Positions 12,568 through 23,211 of a DNA stretch of 64,000 nucleotides are shown here, one piece after another. The stretch's first letter is position 1; each line of letters begins with the position of its first letter. Below the pieces are notes generated by a model, which searched no databases, was not told the DNA's origin, and saw nothing but the letters and a program-made list of their open reading frames with translations. This DNA comes from Brienomyrus brachyistius (Eukaryota; Chordata; Actinopteri; Osteoglossiformes; Mormyridae), in contig NC_064541.1 in NCBI RefSeq assembly GCF_023856365.1, positions 21,678,214-21,742,213 of the forward strand. Reading direction: 5' to 3'. The translations under genes were made by a program, and so were the position numbers.

Positions 12568-15043
12568 ATGTCACGGAATCACACCAAAGACAACTGCTTT
12601 AACAAAAATCTCCTAGCTGAACATAAGGTAAGGGCTGGGGGTTTGTGTGTTGACGTCAGTGAGACCACTGTCACTGAAATTTGACATTTTTTTTTTTTTA
12701 CTTTAACTGATCTTATTAACAGAAGGCTGGAATTGTAATTTAATTCCTTATTTACACAATCACGTATGTGCTTAAATATATAGAACGTAGCCTATATAAA
12801 CCAAAATAAATATATTGTATTGCACAAACAGTTCTATGATTTTAATTCTCACATGGAATTTCTCTGTATTTTTGTTCCAGCAAAAGCTGATACAGGCCAT
12901 TAAACGAATAAAACATGAAATAGACGAATGCTGGGATGCAGAAAGAGAAACGTACGCACAGGCTCTGTCAGTGGAGGTACCAGTAAAGGCGGTGTCAGCC
13001 TAATCTGCACTGCTTTTAAGACGAATTCCGAACGATTCCTCTCCATGCAATTTTTTAGTTCAGTTGTGAAGAATGAGGCAATGTGTCCCGTCCATTTCTG
13101 ATAATTATTGTTATACTTTACTTATCCCGGGGGGTTATTCGTTATGCAGTAACAAAGGAACATGAAGTGCAAAGATTCAAACACACAAGACGAAGTCCAA
13201 AAAACAATACATATTGTGCAATATGACTAAAATAGGACAATACAGGGGCGTCAGAAGCATTTTGAATGTGTGGGGGGGGGGACACACTGGCATAAACTAA
13301 TATTTTATGTTAAATGTGGGGGGGGGGGGTCCAAACGAATAATTATGAAATGTGATTTAATGACAGCGACGCCCATGGGACAACATAAATTTGGGTACGG
13401 GGTGCGTATGTGGAACCTATATATTAAAAGTCCGGTGCTATATGTTTTCAAAACAAATTCTCCTGACGTGAGGGTGGTGAAGGCTGGCTAATTGGTAGGT
13501 TAGCCAATTGTTCAAGTTGCGACACAGTAAAAGACAAACGAAGTCCTGCAAGACAATTTGAAAGAGTTAACTAAGCTAACTTGTCCTTCTGCAGAACACG
13601 TTTGATGACTTGGAAAGGGAAATCAGAAGCGAGTATCGGAACCTGCATCGCTTTCTGGACTTGGAGGAAGAGATGGATATAGAAAGGTTAACGAAGGAGA
13701 AAGAGAAGAGGGTGAAATTGCTCAGGGAGAGAGAGAAAAAGATCTCAGAGCAAGGGAAGGACCTTGAAAGAGCGATCGAGACGCTGAACAGCAAACTAAA
13801 GGAAGAGGACAGTGCAAAACTCTTAAATGTAAGAGAGAGAGGTACAAAGGGACTTTATGTAAACATCAGCGATATGTATAACGTTTACATAATTCATGCT
13901 GTGTTGATTTATTTCAAACTACCGCTTAAATTTTAATTCCATTTATGGTTAATCAACGGTATATGCATGTCCATAGTTGTTTGTGTTTAGGAATGTTGAC
14001 ATAAACACTTTTTTTTCCCATGTAGGATATCAAGGACCTTTTGAAAAGGTAATTGCTGGACATTTATGCACAACTTGGCTCTCGTAGCCTCGCCATCCCT
14101 GCCCTCTCTCCTCTTAGACACACATGCATCCTTGCTATTATCTTGTCGCTTTTAACTATCTCCCACTAACTCAGCCATCTGCACACCCGCCCCCCCGCCA
14201 AACCCCCCCCATCCCCCACTGCTGTTGGCAGGTGCCAGGTGAATTTCGTTCCTCCCTCAGCCGTGAATGCCGAAATCCAGGCTGGACAGTTCATTGGCCC
14301 GTTGCAGTACAAGATTTGGAAACATATGAAAAGCTCCCTCTATCCAAGTAGCTATTGTGCTCTATTCGTATCACATATCTGGTTCCTTCTTGCCAATAAT
14401 CCTGTTTTTATTTTATACTATTCACACTTACAGTGCCGCTTCTGTGTCATGGATTGATCTGCACTCTTTCAATGCTCCCGCAGATATTGCCACCTTCACT
14501 TTCGATGCAGACACCGCTCACCCCTTGCTCCGCCTCTCGCCCTGTTCCACATCAGTCTGGTTTGAGGACAAAGAGGACACACCCCCTGAGCCCGAGTCGG
14601 ACAATCCCCGACGCTTCCATTATTACTACTGCCTGCTGGGGCAGGAGGGATTTACCCATGGGAGGCACTACTGGGAAGTAGAGGTAGGCCTCAAGACTGC
14701 CTGGAGGGTAGGTGTGGCCAGGGAGGACGTGTACAGGGGTGAGATGGACTCCTGCACCACAGCCAATGGGCTCTGGACATTGGCTCTGAAGGGAGGTATC
14801 ATACAGGCATGCACTGAGCCATGCCCCACCCCTGTCAAAGCTGCTGTGCGTCCCACCCGGATAGGGGTCTTCTTAGACTGTGAGAGAGAAGAGGTGTCCT
14901 TCTACAACGCCATAACCATGACCTCACTCTTCTCCTTCTCCATGGGCACAATTTTTCAGCCCATCTTCCCCTTCTTCAACCCCTGTGACACAGATGAGGG
15001 GAAGAACACTGCTCCCCTCACCCTCTTCAGCCCCTCGCTGTGA
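12568..15043 (+). CDS. RING-less TRIM-type protein: coiled coil + PRY-SPRY (B30.2)
   Basis: Six exons: 12568-12627, 12881-12976, 13595-13828, 14026-14048, 14232-14347 and 14484-15043; 1089 bases, 362 residues. Exon sizes 96, 234, 23 and 116 followed by a large last exon are the hallmark of TRIM genes. Exons 2-3 give a Lys/Glu-rich coiled coil (for example LDLEEEMDIERL). Exon 5 carries VNFVPPSAVNAEIQAG. Exon 6 is a PRY-SPRY domain: TFTFDADTAHPLLRLS, then the WF..E, FTHGRHYWEVEV, WRVGVARE and RIGVFLDCEREEVSFYNA blocks. In a normal TRIM the first exon encodes RING and B-box. Here it encodes only about 20 residues (MSRNHTKDNC...), with an in-frame TGA 18 bases upstream of the ATG. It is therefore unlikely to be a ubiquitin ligase by itself; SPRY ligand recognition and hetero-oligomerisation are possible. 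Which TRIM it descends from is not resolved. Confidence 0.85.
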
Positions 15044-15525
15044 AGCCGGACTGAATTCTCCAGGCTGGCCAGCAGGGGGAGACTGTGGGCTGGAAAATTT
15101 CATTATCTCACTCGCTGGGATGGGAATGCTGAGGAGGCCCACGTGCTTCTGCAGGGAATGGCATTAACAGTGCACAGCTCAGTGTTTGCGACCTCCTCTC
15201 ATCATCTGTTTCATTTGTTGCTCTGTTACTATTATTGATTGTTATTCTTTAACTTAAATATTCAGCTTAAATATACCTAATTTCCCTAAAGGTTGTATCT
15301 ACTGCATCTATACCGGCAAATTTGTAACCTGGCATGAGAGTGACTCCAGTGTGAAGTCTGGGGGCTTCTTTAAATGACCGTTTGTCTTCAGGCTACTGTA
15401 AATAATGTCAGAAATGTTAGCTGTGCTGATCTCACATTACATGAATTGGCACGAGTCCCTCATCGCACCCAGAAACACCCTCATCTACCGTTACCTTTTT
15501 ATCTCTGTATTTTCTTAATGCATTT

Positions 15526-15531
15526 AATAAA
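15526..15531 (+). terminator. candidate polyadenylation signal AATAAA (TRIM-like gene)
   Basis: AATAAA lies about 480 bases after the stop codon on the coding strand, followed by T/G-rich sequence. It suggests a 3' UTR of about 0.5 kb. Confidence 0.55.
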
Positions 15532-15894
15532 GTATTTGTAAAAACAATACTGTCTGCATGCTTTCCTCTAAGCACTGTGCTATCGGTTGCTAATGTGCCA
15601 ACTTGTGTCCACACTCAGGTATATTTACAGGGTAAAGGTTTACATCATGCTAGTTTAAATGAACCTATGGCAGAAATAACTGTGAAGGGTAGGTGAAGGA
15701 ATGAGGTGGTAGAATGGAGAGGCTCACCTTTGACCTGCATAAAAATATCCTAGTGGGTGTTTGCATGAGATCTCTCTGGTATGAATATTGCACAGAAGGG
15801 GGGCTGGTGGGGGGGAGCAGGTGGGTTATACTGGCATTAGCACGTCTGGGATTAAACGCTGATTTTCAATAGGTCCATCATTTTCCTGACATGC

Positions 15895-16125
15895 AGCATA
15901 CTACACTAGGGGGCGCTGTGTTGCTCACTGCATTAGGTCCCTGTGCCAGTGACTGGAAGGTCAACGCTGCAAGGCCCAGGGTCTCCAGGGTCACATCACC
16001 ACTGAGCTCTTGAACAAGGCCTTTAACCCCAGATTCCCCCAGACACTGACTGACCCTGCTTTCTCAACTGTACACTGCTTTGGGGGAAGAGCAACTGCTA
16101 AATAAATCAAATGTAAATGAAAAAT
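15895..16125 (+). mobile_element. SINE-like dispersed repeat
   Basis: Begins in GGGGGCGCTGTG and contains CTTGAACAAGGCCTTTAACC. It ends in GCTAAATAAATCAAATGTAAATG, the usual 3' end of an abundant fish SINE family. No tRNA-like A/B box pair could be placed with confidence. Confidence 0.55.
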
Positions 16126-16179
16126 TCATAGGAAATATTCCCATTTCATTCCACTAACAACTTTTTCTTTTAGTGCTTA

Positions 16180-16215
16180 AATACATTTAGTGTTCATTTT
16201 ATTGGGTACACCTGC
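16180..16215 (+). repeat. edge of a DNA-transposon-like element
   Basis: TTCATTTTATTGGGTACACC resembles the terminal sequence of a widespread fish non-autonomous element. It lies about 290 bases before the large palindrome and may be its outer end. Confidence 0.3.
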
Positions 16216-16509
16216 TTGTTAAGGCAAACAGCCCCCAAACAGAGAGTCCTGTGTTTGAAACTGAGTACATACAGCACACAGACAGGATCTCGAGGCTCAG
16301 CTATGGTTTGGCTAAGCTCCAGAACAGTTAAGACCTAAGTGATTTTAAATGTGCTGCCAAGGTAGATCCCAAGATCTCAGAAACAGCCACCCTCTTACTA
16401 CTTCCATCGCAGAGAATTTACAGAGAATCGTGCAATTACAAAAACCTTCCAGTCAGCAGCAGCTCCGTGTGTGAGAATCTTGATAATAAGCAAGATCAGA
16501 GGAGAAAGA

Positions 16510-16919
16510 CTGACTGGCTTCTCATGCTTTGCAGTGGATTGAGCTGGTAGGACCTGCACTCATTTGCCACTTTATTAGGTTATAACAACTAACTGGCTGC
16601 TGCCAGCTAGATGCTGTTCTGCACACCACTGTGCTACTGAGCTGGAAATGTTTGCACTTGTGGCTTTTCTGCAGAGGTGTAGAGTTCAGGTCCAGAAAGT
16701 AAAAATCCAGACCAGGATTTTATTTCAACCAACTAATTGAGTACTTTGTGACAGTGACTCTTTATACTCAACTAATTGGTTGAATCAAAATTCTGGTCTC
16801 AGTAACACAGTGGTGTGCAGAATGGCATCTAGCTGGCTTTGTTATAACCTAATAAAGTGGCAAATGAGTGCAGGTTCTACCAGCTCAATCCACTGCAGAG
16901 CATGAGAAGCCAGTCAGTC
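16510..16919. repeat. large palindrome (foldback element)
   Basis: The left arm (16510-16637) and the reverse complement of the right arm (16800-16919) match almost base for base, for example GACTGACTGGCTTCTCATGC and CACTTTATTAGGTTATAACA. The intervening part is itself inverted around CAACCAACTAATTGAGTA and TACTCAACTAATTGGTTG. The whole could fold into a single hairpin of about 200 bp. No ORF. Confidence 0.9.
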
Positions 16920-18876
16920 CACAGAGGTCAGGGATGTGCATGTGACCAGGGTGATTGTGGGGGCGGGATCTCCCATCCACCCTGGTCTTCTGCATCTGCT
17001 GTAACCGGCTTTGGGAGTGCAGTGCTGTCCGCAGACTGTAATCCGCAGAGCAGGTGTAAGCTGCCCACTGGAAAAAAAAAACTGTACTTTCCACGCATGC
17101 ATCCAAATGCACTGACATTTTGGATGGAAAACACATGTCACACGCTGCTACTTCTTTTTCAAAATCATTCTTTATTATTTTCAGCCATTCAACAGAGGGA
17201 AAAAAAGACTTTTCTTTACAGAAGTCTGTGAACAGTGCAAAAAAGTATTAAGATTAGTAAACTTTGAGATATAGTGCACAGCAAAAAAGTACCAAGAAGG
17301 AATGTACCCCAGCGAAGTTCAGCAGGTCAATGATAATACAGCTATGTTAGCAGTGTGCTAAAGCGGCAAACTGCAGGCTCCAACCTCACAGCACATGTCA
17401 GGAATGAAGAAGGATGAGCAGAAACCGAACAGTAACAAGAAGCCAAACCTAATGGAAACCAAGGAGCAAAGTGACCCCAGATTGGCCCGAGGGATGGGGG
17501 GGGGGGGGGGGGGGGCAGTTCGGGAATAGTTCACTAGGCGTCTGAAGACTGACGTGCAGGAGGAAGGTGACTGTTATTGTCACAAGCGCGACACCGCGTG
17601 CCAAGCCAGGCTTCCCAGGCCTGCTGCTGCCTGGCACCAGGGGGCACCTCCTGCTGCTGAGTGAAGCACATGTAGTACACGCTCCCTGATTACATCACAG
17701 ATAAGGAAACCCAGAGCAACGACCCCTAGAGTGACCCTCGCTTGCCTGAAACGCCCAACAGATACTCAGTGGGCATTTTCCAAGCAGGGAGGCTGGCTTA
17801 GTGCTGACCACACACATAAGAAATGGGGGAATGAGGAGAGGGGCCAGCGTGTCATGAAAACATGGCTAAAGTATAACGGTTGGGGTCAGCAGATCAGCGC
17901 ATCTGTAAACAAGCTTCAGGGAAACCACTGCAAAAAGATAGCGGTTCCACCTTAGTACGCTCAGTATGCTAAGAAATATTTGCAGACTTTTGAATATATC
18001 TTCATAGCTGTATTAATACTGACACTGAACGCTTCCCTGAGTCCATTGACAGACACTGGTTTTAAAGAGGAATGCAAACTTGGGTAACAATACTGTTTTC
18101 TAGGCATGCTGCTATATATAATATGCATATAATTTATTACTGTGTGCATGAAGTTAACATGTCAGTAAATATAAGTAATTACATAATACCAGTAATATTA
18201 GCAATAATAATAGCATTAGTAAAACATTATTAGTTCTACCATTGTCTAAGGTTAGCATTATCAAAATAATTCTCCTGCGAGTCAGAATTCCTGGACGAGA
18301 AGTCAGAGAAACAGAGATCAGTAAAGGGGAGAGTTAGAGAGAATGAGAGAGAGTGCAAAGGGACTTTGTCTTTTTTCTGCACATCACTCTTTGCCAGTTA
18401 AGAAACGGAAGTAAAGTGCATATCAACAATCCACTATAGCTAATCCTTTTATACGACATGGCATCTCACGACAGACTAATAACATTCAGCCTTCTAGGAG
18501 GGGCTGGCATCAGCCAATTGCATGCAATATATACAGGGGGGGCTATGTCGGGCCGTTGGTGACTGGGGGGGCAGGGGGGCGCATGCAACATGTGGGCCCC
18601 CATGTAAAAACCACGGCCTGTATTGCTTTGTTGGGTCAAACCTGATCCCAGAGGAATGAGGGCAGGGATGAAGGTCTCGGATGTAAATATAGATAACAGG
18701 GGTCAGAGTCAAGGGAGGTCAGAAAGATTATTCTATAAGCAAGGGGAACCTTTAAAGGGACTCCAACAAATTAGCAAATCAGACCAATCAATGACAGACA
18801 CCTTACCTGAGTAGATAAATACTGAAATATTTTTGTTTGCGGCAGATCATTTAGATCATTTCCTGTATAAATATTG
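16920..18876. other. intergenic
   Basis: No coding exons recognised. Contains a poly-G tract near 17,496-17,516 and a purine-rich stretch near 18,320-18,360. TTTATT near 17,170 is an AATAAA on the minus strand but has no gene attached that I can see. Confidence 0.45.
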
Positions 18877-18877
18877 T

Positions 18878-19136
18878 ATCTTTTGGGAGTTTTACTTACA
18901 CAAAAATGCTTTGAGGGCAGAATGAAATATGATTGGTTATCGCTCTGAACCAATCAGACTGAAGATGTGATGGGTCGATGTAACTAGGGGAGGAGGGAGC
19001 AACCAATCAGATGTCTGGGTCCTGCCTTCTCTAATTGCTTGGGCCCACCTCTTCTACAATCTGATTGGTTAGCTCTCTGTACCGATCATTTTTCATTCTG
19101 CCCTCAAAAGCATTTTTGTGTAAGTAAAACTCCCAT
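18878..19136. mobile_element. inverted-repeat MITE
   Basis: 18878-18935 (GGGAGTTTTACTTACACAAA, then AATGCTTTGAGGGCAGAATG) is repeated in inverted orientation at 19083-19136. The loop of about 150 bases contains several ATTGG/CCAAT boxes. Size and structure fit a miniature inverted-repeat transposable element or foldback unit. Confidence 0.85.
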
Positions 19137-20224
19137 GAGCAATTTTACAGCATACTGGTAGATCTCCATTTGACTCTGATGTTAGAACTGCTTGAGAATG
19201 ATTGCAGAAATCAGTCATGGCATGTGATTACAGGACAAATGCTCACAAAAGGTGTTCATTTTCAGGTGTCACAAATATTTATCATCTCAAAAAAGTGTCA
19301 AGGTTACATATTGTGCTTTTATTAGAAACCTTAGATTAACCCTATTTGTTTCAGTACAGTAAGTTGAATGTACTAGCGGTTTGCTAACACATGAGGTAGA
19401 TGCATTACATTTATTTAGCACAATCTACCAGCAAACCTTCTCCTGCACAATTAACTAAAGTTCAGGAACTTAAACTTCACCTTCAGCCCTACTTTATTTC
19501 AGTAACCGTTTCTGTCAGAGATCCCAGCATGAAGAGGGATGAGAGGCAGCACAAGGGCTATAACTCCATGACTGTGAACTTCCCTGCTTGCTTTCTAATA
19601 GACCAGAGCTGCTGATCTTTGCTAGGTTTACAAAGGCAATAACGATGCAAGCAGGATCAGAACATTCCTCAAAATTTCCCCCCATTAATAATTATCTGAT
19701 TATCCCACAATCAAAACACAGCTCATAGGATTGCATACAATCTTGCCTACGATCAAAACTGATCGTTTTCGTATTAATCTATCCATGTGAAAATGGTGTG
19801 ATTGTAAAATATTAGATCAAACAAAGTCATAAGTGTATTTCCCTGCACATATAGTAATGTGCTAGTAAGATGTGTGTTAGTGAGATCTACTACGAAAGTT
19901 ACTTAGAAACATCACATGATCCTTAGCAGGCAAATGAAAATGAGAACTAGATGAGTAACTATGAGCATTTCAAGCAGATCTCCGCTGGTCTGGTTGCCTG
20001 AACTGACCCTATGATTATTTGCTACACGAAATACACTGACATTTAAAAAATAAAATAAAATTGGCTGTGGATGACAGTCATAATAAGGTGCAGGGATTCA
20101 GTCTTGGGTGAAGTTCTCCAAAGGTTGGACACCACCCAATTTACGGAATACTTATTGTTCAGTTGTCCATACAGCATTTTAAATAACTGAAGAAGGATGT
20201 GTAATCTAGAGAAGGGGAGGGAAC
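19137..20224. other. intergenic
   Basis: No gene, RNA or clear repeat recognised. Confidence 0.4.
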
Positions 20225-20815
20225 TTCAAGAGGATAAGGGGTACATCTCACTTACAGTGAATCTAGGAGGGGACACCAAGAACACAAGTGATAAGTCTCA
20301 CACTTATGGTGAATCTGGGAGGGGTCACCAGGTGGACAAGGTGTATGTCTCACACTTATGGTGAATATGGGAAGGGTAGTGAGGGCACAAGAGGGCGTGT
20401 CTCACACTTAGGGTGAATATGGGAGGGGTAGTGAGGGCATAAGGGGATGTGTCTCGCACTTAGGGTGAATATGGGAGGGGTAGTAAGGGGACAAGGGAGT
20501 GTGTCTCACACTTAGGGTGAATATGGGAGGGGTAGTAAGGGCACAAGGGAGTGTGTCTCACACATGGTGAATATGGGAGGAGTAGTAAGGAGACAAGGGA
20601 GTGTGTCTCACACTTATGGTGAATATGGGAGGGGTAGTAAGGGAACAAGGGAGTGTGTCTCACACATGGTGAATATGGGAGGGGTAGTGAGGGCATAAGG
20701 GGATGTGTCTCACACTTAGGGTGAATATGGGAGGGGTAGTAAAGGGACAAGGTAGTGTGTCTCATACTTAAGGTGAATTAGGGAGAGGTTACAAAGAGGA
20801 CAAGGGGTATGTTTC
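20225..20815. repeat. minisatellite, unit about 52 bp, about 11 copies
   Basis: A unit built on GTCTCACACTTAGGGTGAAT, then ATGGGAGGGGTAGTGAGGGC and ACAAGGG repeats at about 52-bp spacing with point changes and small indels (some copies lack ACTTAGG). The minus strand happens to stay open as a 101-codon frame, which is a repeat artefact. Confidence 0.92.
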
Positions 20816-21660
20816 ACATTTAGAGGCCTTGCCAGGCATTCCATCTGAGAAGATTAAAAATATCGGTCAAACAATAATAAAATCCAAGTCCTTTCATTTC
20901 ATCCTGTTCATCACCCTGTATAGAGAACAACGTGAGTATAGGTGCTACAAAGACCTGCATCAAATACCTGCACTGGGTATCAAATACCTCAAAGTGTCAA
21001 AAATAGATAAGTCAATGTGCTAACCATATAAGGGATGCTTAGGTATTCAAGACTCAAGTCTTAATTGTTGGCTTTGGGAAATCTGAGATGTTCAGGCAAT
21101 GGGAATCGATATGCTCAGATACTCCCAGTATCAATGAGGGATGTTTCAGCAGTTTTTGCCTGAATGTTAAGGTGTCTAACGGGTGTGTTCCTCCCACGTT
21201 TCTGATCACACAGCAACTTATGCAGTCTTTTCTAAATATATACATGCAAAAAATACACAATTTTTAAGAATGTAATTCATATTAGTTTGGCAAAAGACCA
21301 ATCAGGGAGCATGCAGTCATATTCGCGACCGGAGTACAAGGTAAACAGTTGACGCAAGAGTCCAACCCTGCGTCTCATTTATTACTGTGTGTTGAGATTA
21401 ACCAGACAGGTTGTTTATCATTTATTCCAGGCATCAGTCATGTATAAATATTTAACATTTTGAGTAAATCCTCGCTTTTTTTCCAGATGAATGGTAAGAG
21501 TGTTTAAGGAGCAAGCAGAGTAAATGACAGCAATTAAGGTAAGGATGCGCAGAAGTGGAGTGACGAGAGATAAGTGACAGTGACTGATGGACTGTGAGTG
21601 TGTGTGTTTTTCAGGGGGTCTGGGGAGATGGTTGGAGGGGGGGGGGGGGGGGGACAGTGC
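20816..21660. other. intergenic / likely 3' UTR of the Ig-like receptor gene
   Basis: TTTATT at about 21,379 and 21,420 gives AATAAA on the minus strand about 240-280 bases past the receptor's stop codon; either could end the transcript. No coding sequence seen. Confidence 0.4.
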
Positions 21661-23167
21661 TCAGGTGCTGGAGCTGCCCCCTGCAGTGCCCTGGTCGGGT
21701 GTTGGTGAAATCGCATCTTTGCTAACCTCGGGGTCAGGACCGGTGCCAGGGGGAGCTTCTGGGGGGGGAGTGGGGGCCGTGTTTGACATGGCAGTGGGCA
21801 TAGAGCCTGGGCTGGGTTCATTGGATCTCGGAGCCGGCTCGGGAACTGTGTGACTCATCAGGTCGGCATCTGGGGTGGCACCCGTTGGGGGGTCGGGGGT
21901 CAGACTTCCGCTCATTTTGGAGTCGGGAGTTTGACTGGCACTCAGTTTTACCTGAGGAACCGCGGTGCCATTCAACAAGTCGGAATCCAGGAGGAGCTTC
22001 TGTGACGTGTACGTCTGCAGGCCGTCGGTGTCGCTATCCAGGGGCAAGGCCGCCGTGTTGAACTCCACTCCCGAGTCGCTGGTCTCCATGTTGTTCTTGT
22101 CTGGAGAGAGGGGCTTGTACTGGCCTGGCTTGGAGACCTCCAAGCCCTGAAAAAAACAACAATAACCACTTAATAACAATAACTGGAAGTCATGGAGCAA
22201 GCCAGAGGGGGAAGCAGGTGTGTCAATGGCGTGACGTAACAAACAAAAAGCCACATTCTTGGGACACAGTCCCTGCGGTCGGGAGGGGGCTTGGTGTCCT
22301 GTGTACCTTGATGTCCACCTCAGTTTTGTCTGTGTTGCTGTCCCACTGAGACTGCAGGGATGATTCCTCTGTGAAGCGGGCGTAGGCATCATGGACCACC
22401 TGCAGGGGGCAGTCAGGCACAGCGTACTGATCCGCTGAACACGATAGACAGGCACTCGGCACAGGGGTAATAAAAGCACAGCCATAAACGACAACGCGAA
22501 GCATATATATCGATGTGGGAGATGATGTGGGGATGGGAGTAAGACATATTCACACGTTCACAGCTACAGACAGACAGATAGAGGATATGTACTGTAACAC
22601 CACAAAGGACTACAGGTGCATAATGCGGTTAATGCAGAATCTACTGAGTTCTACAAAATGCTATGGTGGCTTTTTGGCCGGGACAGTAATTTGTGTCAAA
22701 GCTAAGAGAGGAAGAGGATTAATGGAGTGCTTTACAGGTCTTCAGGGGAAGGTTCCAGAAGAGCTGAGTAAAGCAAATAAGCCAATCAGACTCTGATTCC
22801 AGCGACAGTTGCTATCCAGAAAAACACATTCACATACACATAGGGACATAAAACAGGCAACTGCCAACAGAAGCCAGAGATGGGCATTCTAATAAAGAAA
22901 ACTGCACTGATCAAGTCATCGATTTTATTTCACAGCATAAGAATAGAGCAAGAATATATTATCTTTGACTTACTGGGGTAGTCCTAGTAGATATATGGCA
23001 ATGATAAATAAAACATGAATTACAGAGGATAATACATGAGAAAGCTGATTTGGGATGTAGTCACTGGAAATGGCCTGGTGAGATCAAAGCCTTTTTACAA
23101 GACCTGTCTTCTCAAACAGTCATTTACCCATAGCAGAAGCTTCGGAGAATGAATACACATGCCACTA

Positions 23168-23211
<44 letters not shown>

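Noticed and set aside
20460..20765. 101-codon repetitive minus-strand ORF
   Set aside because: Produced by the 52-bp minisatellite; no splice sites or family similarity.
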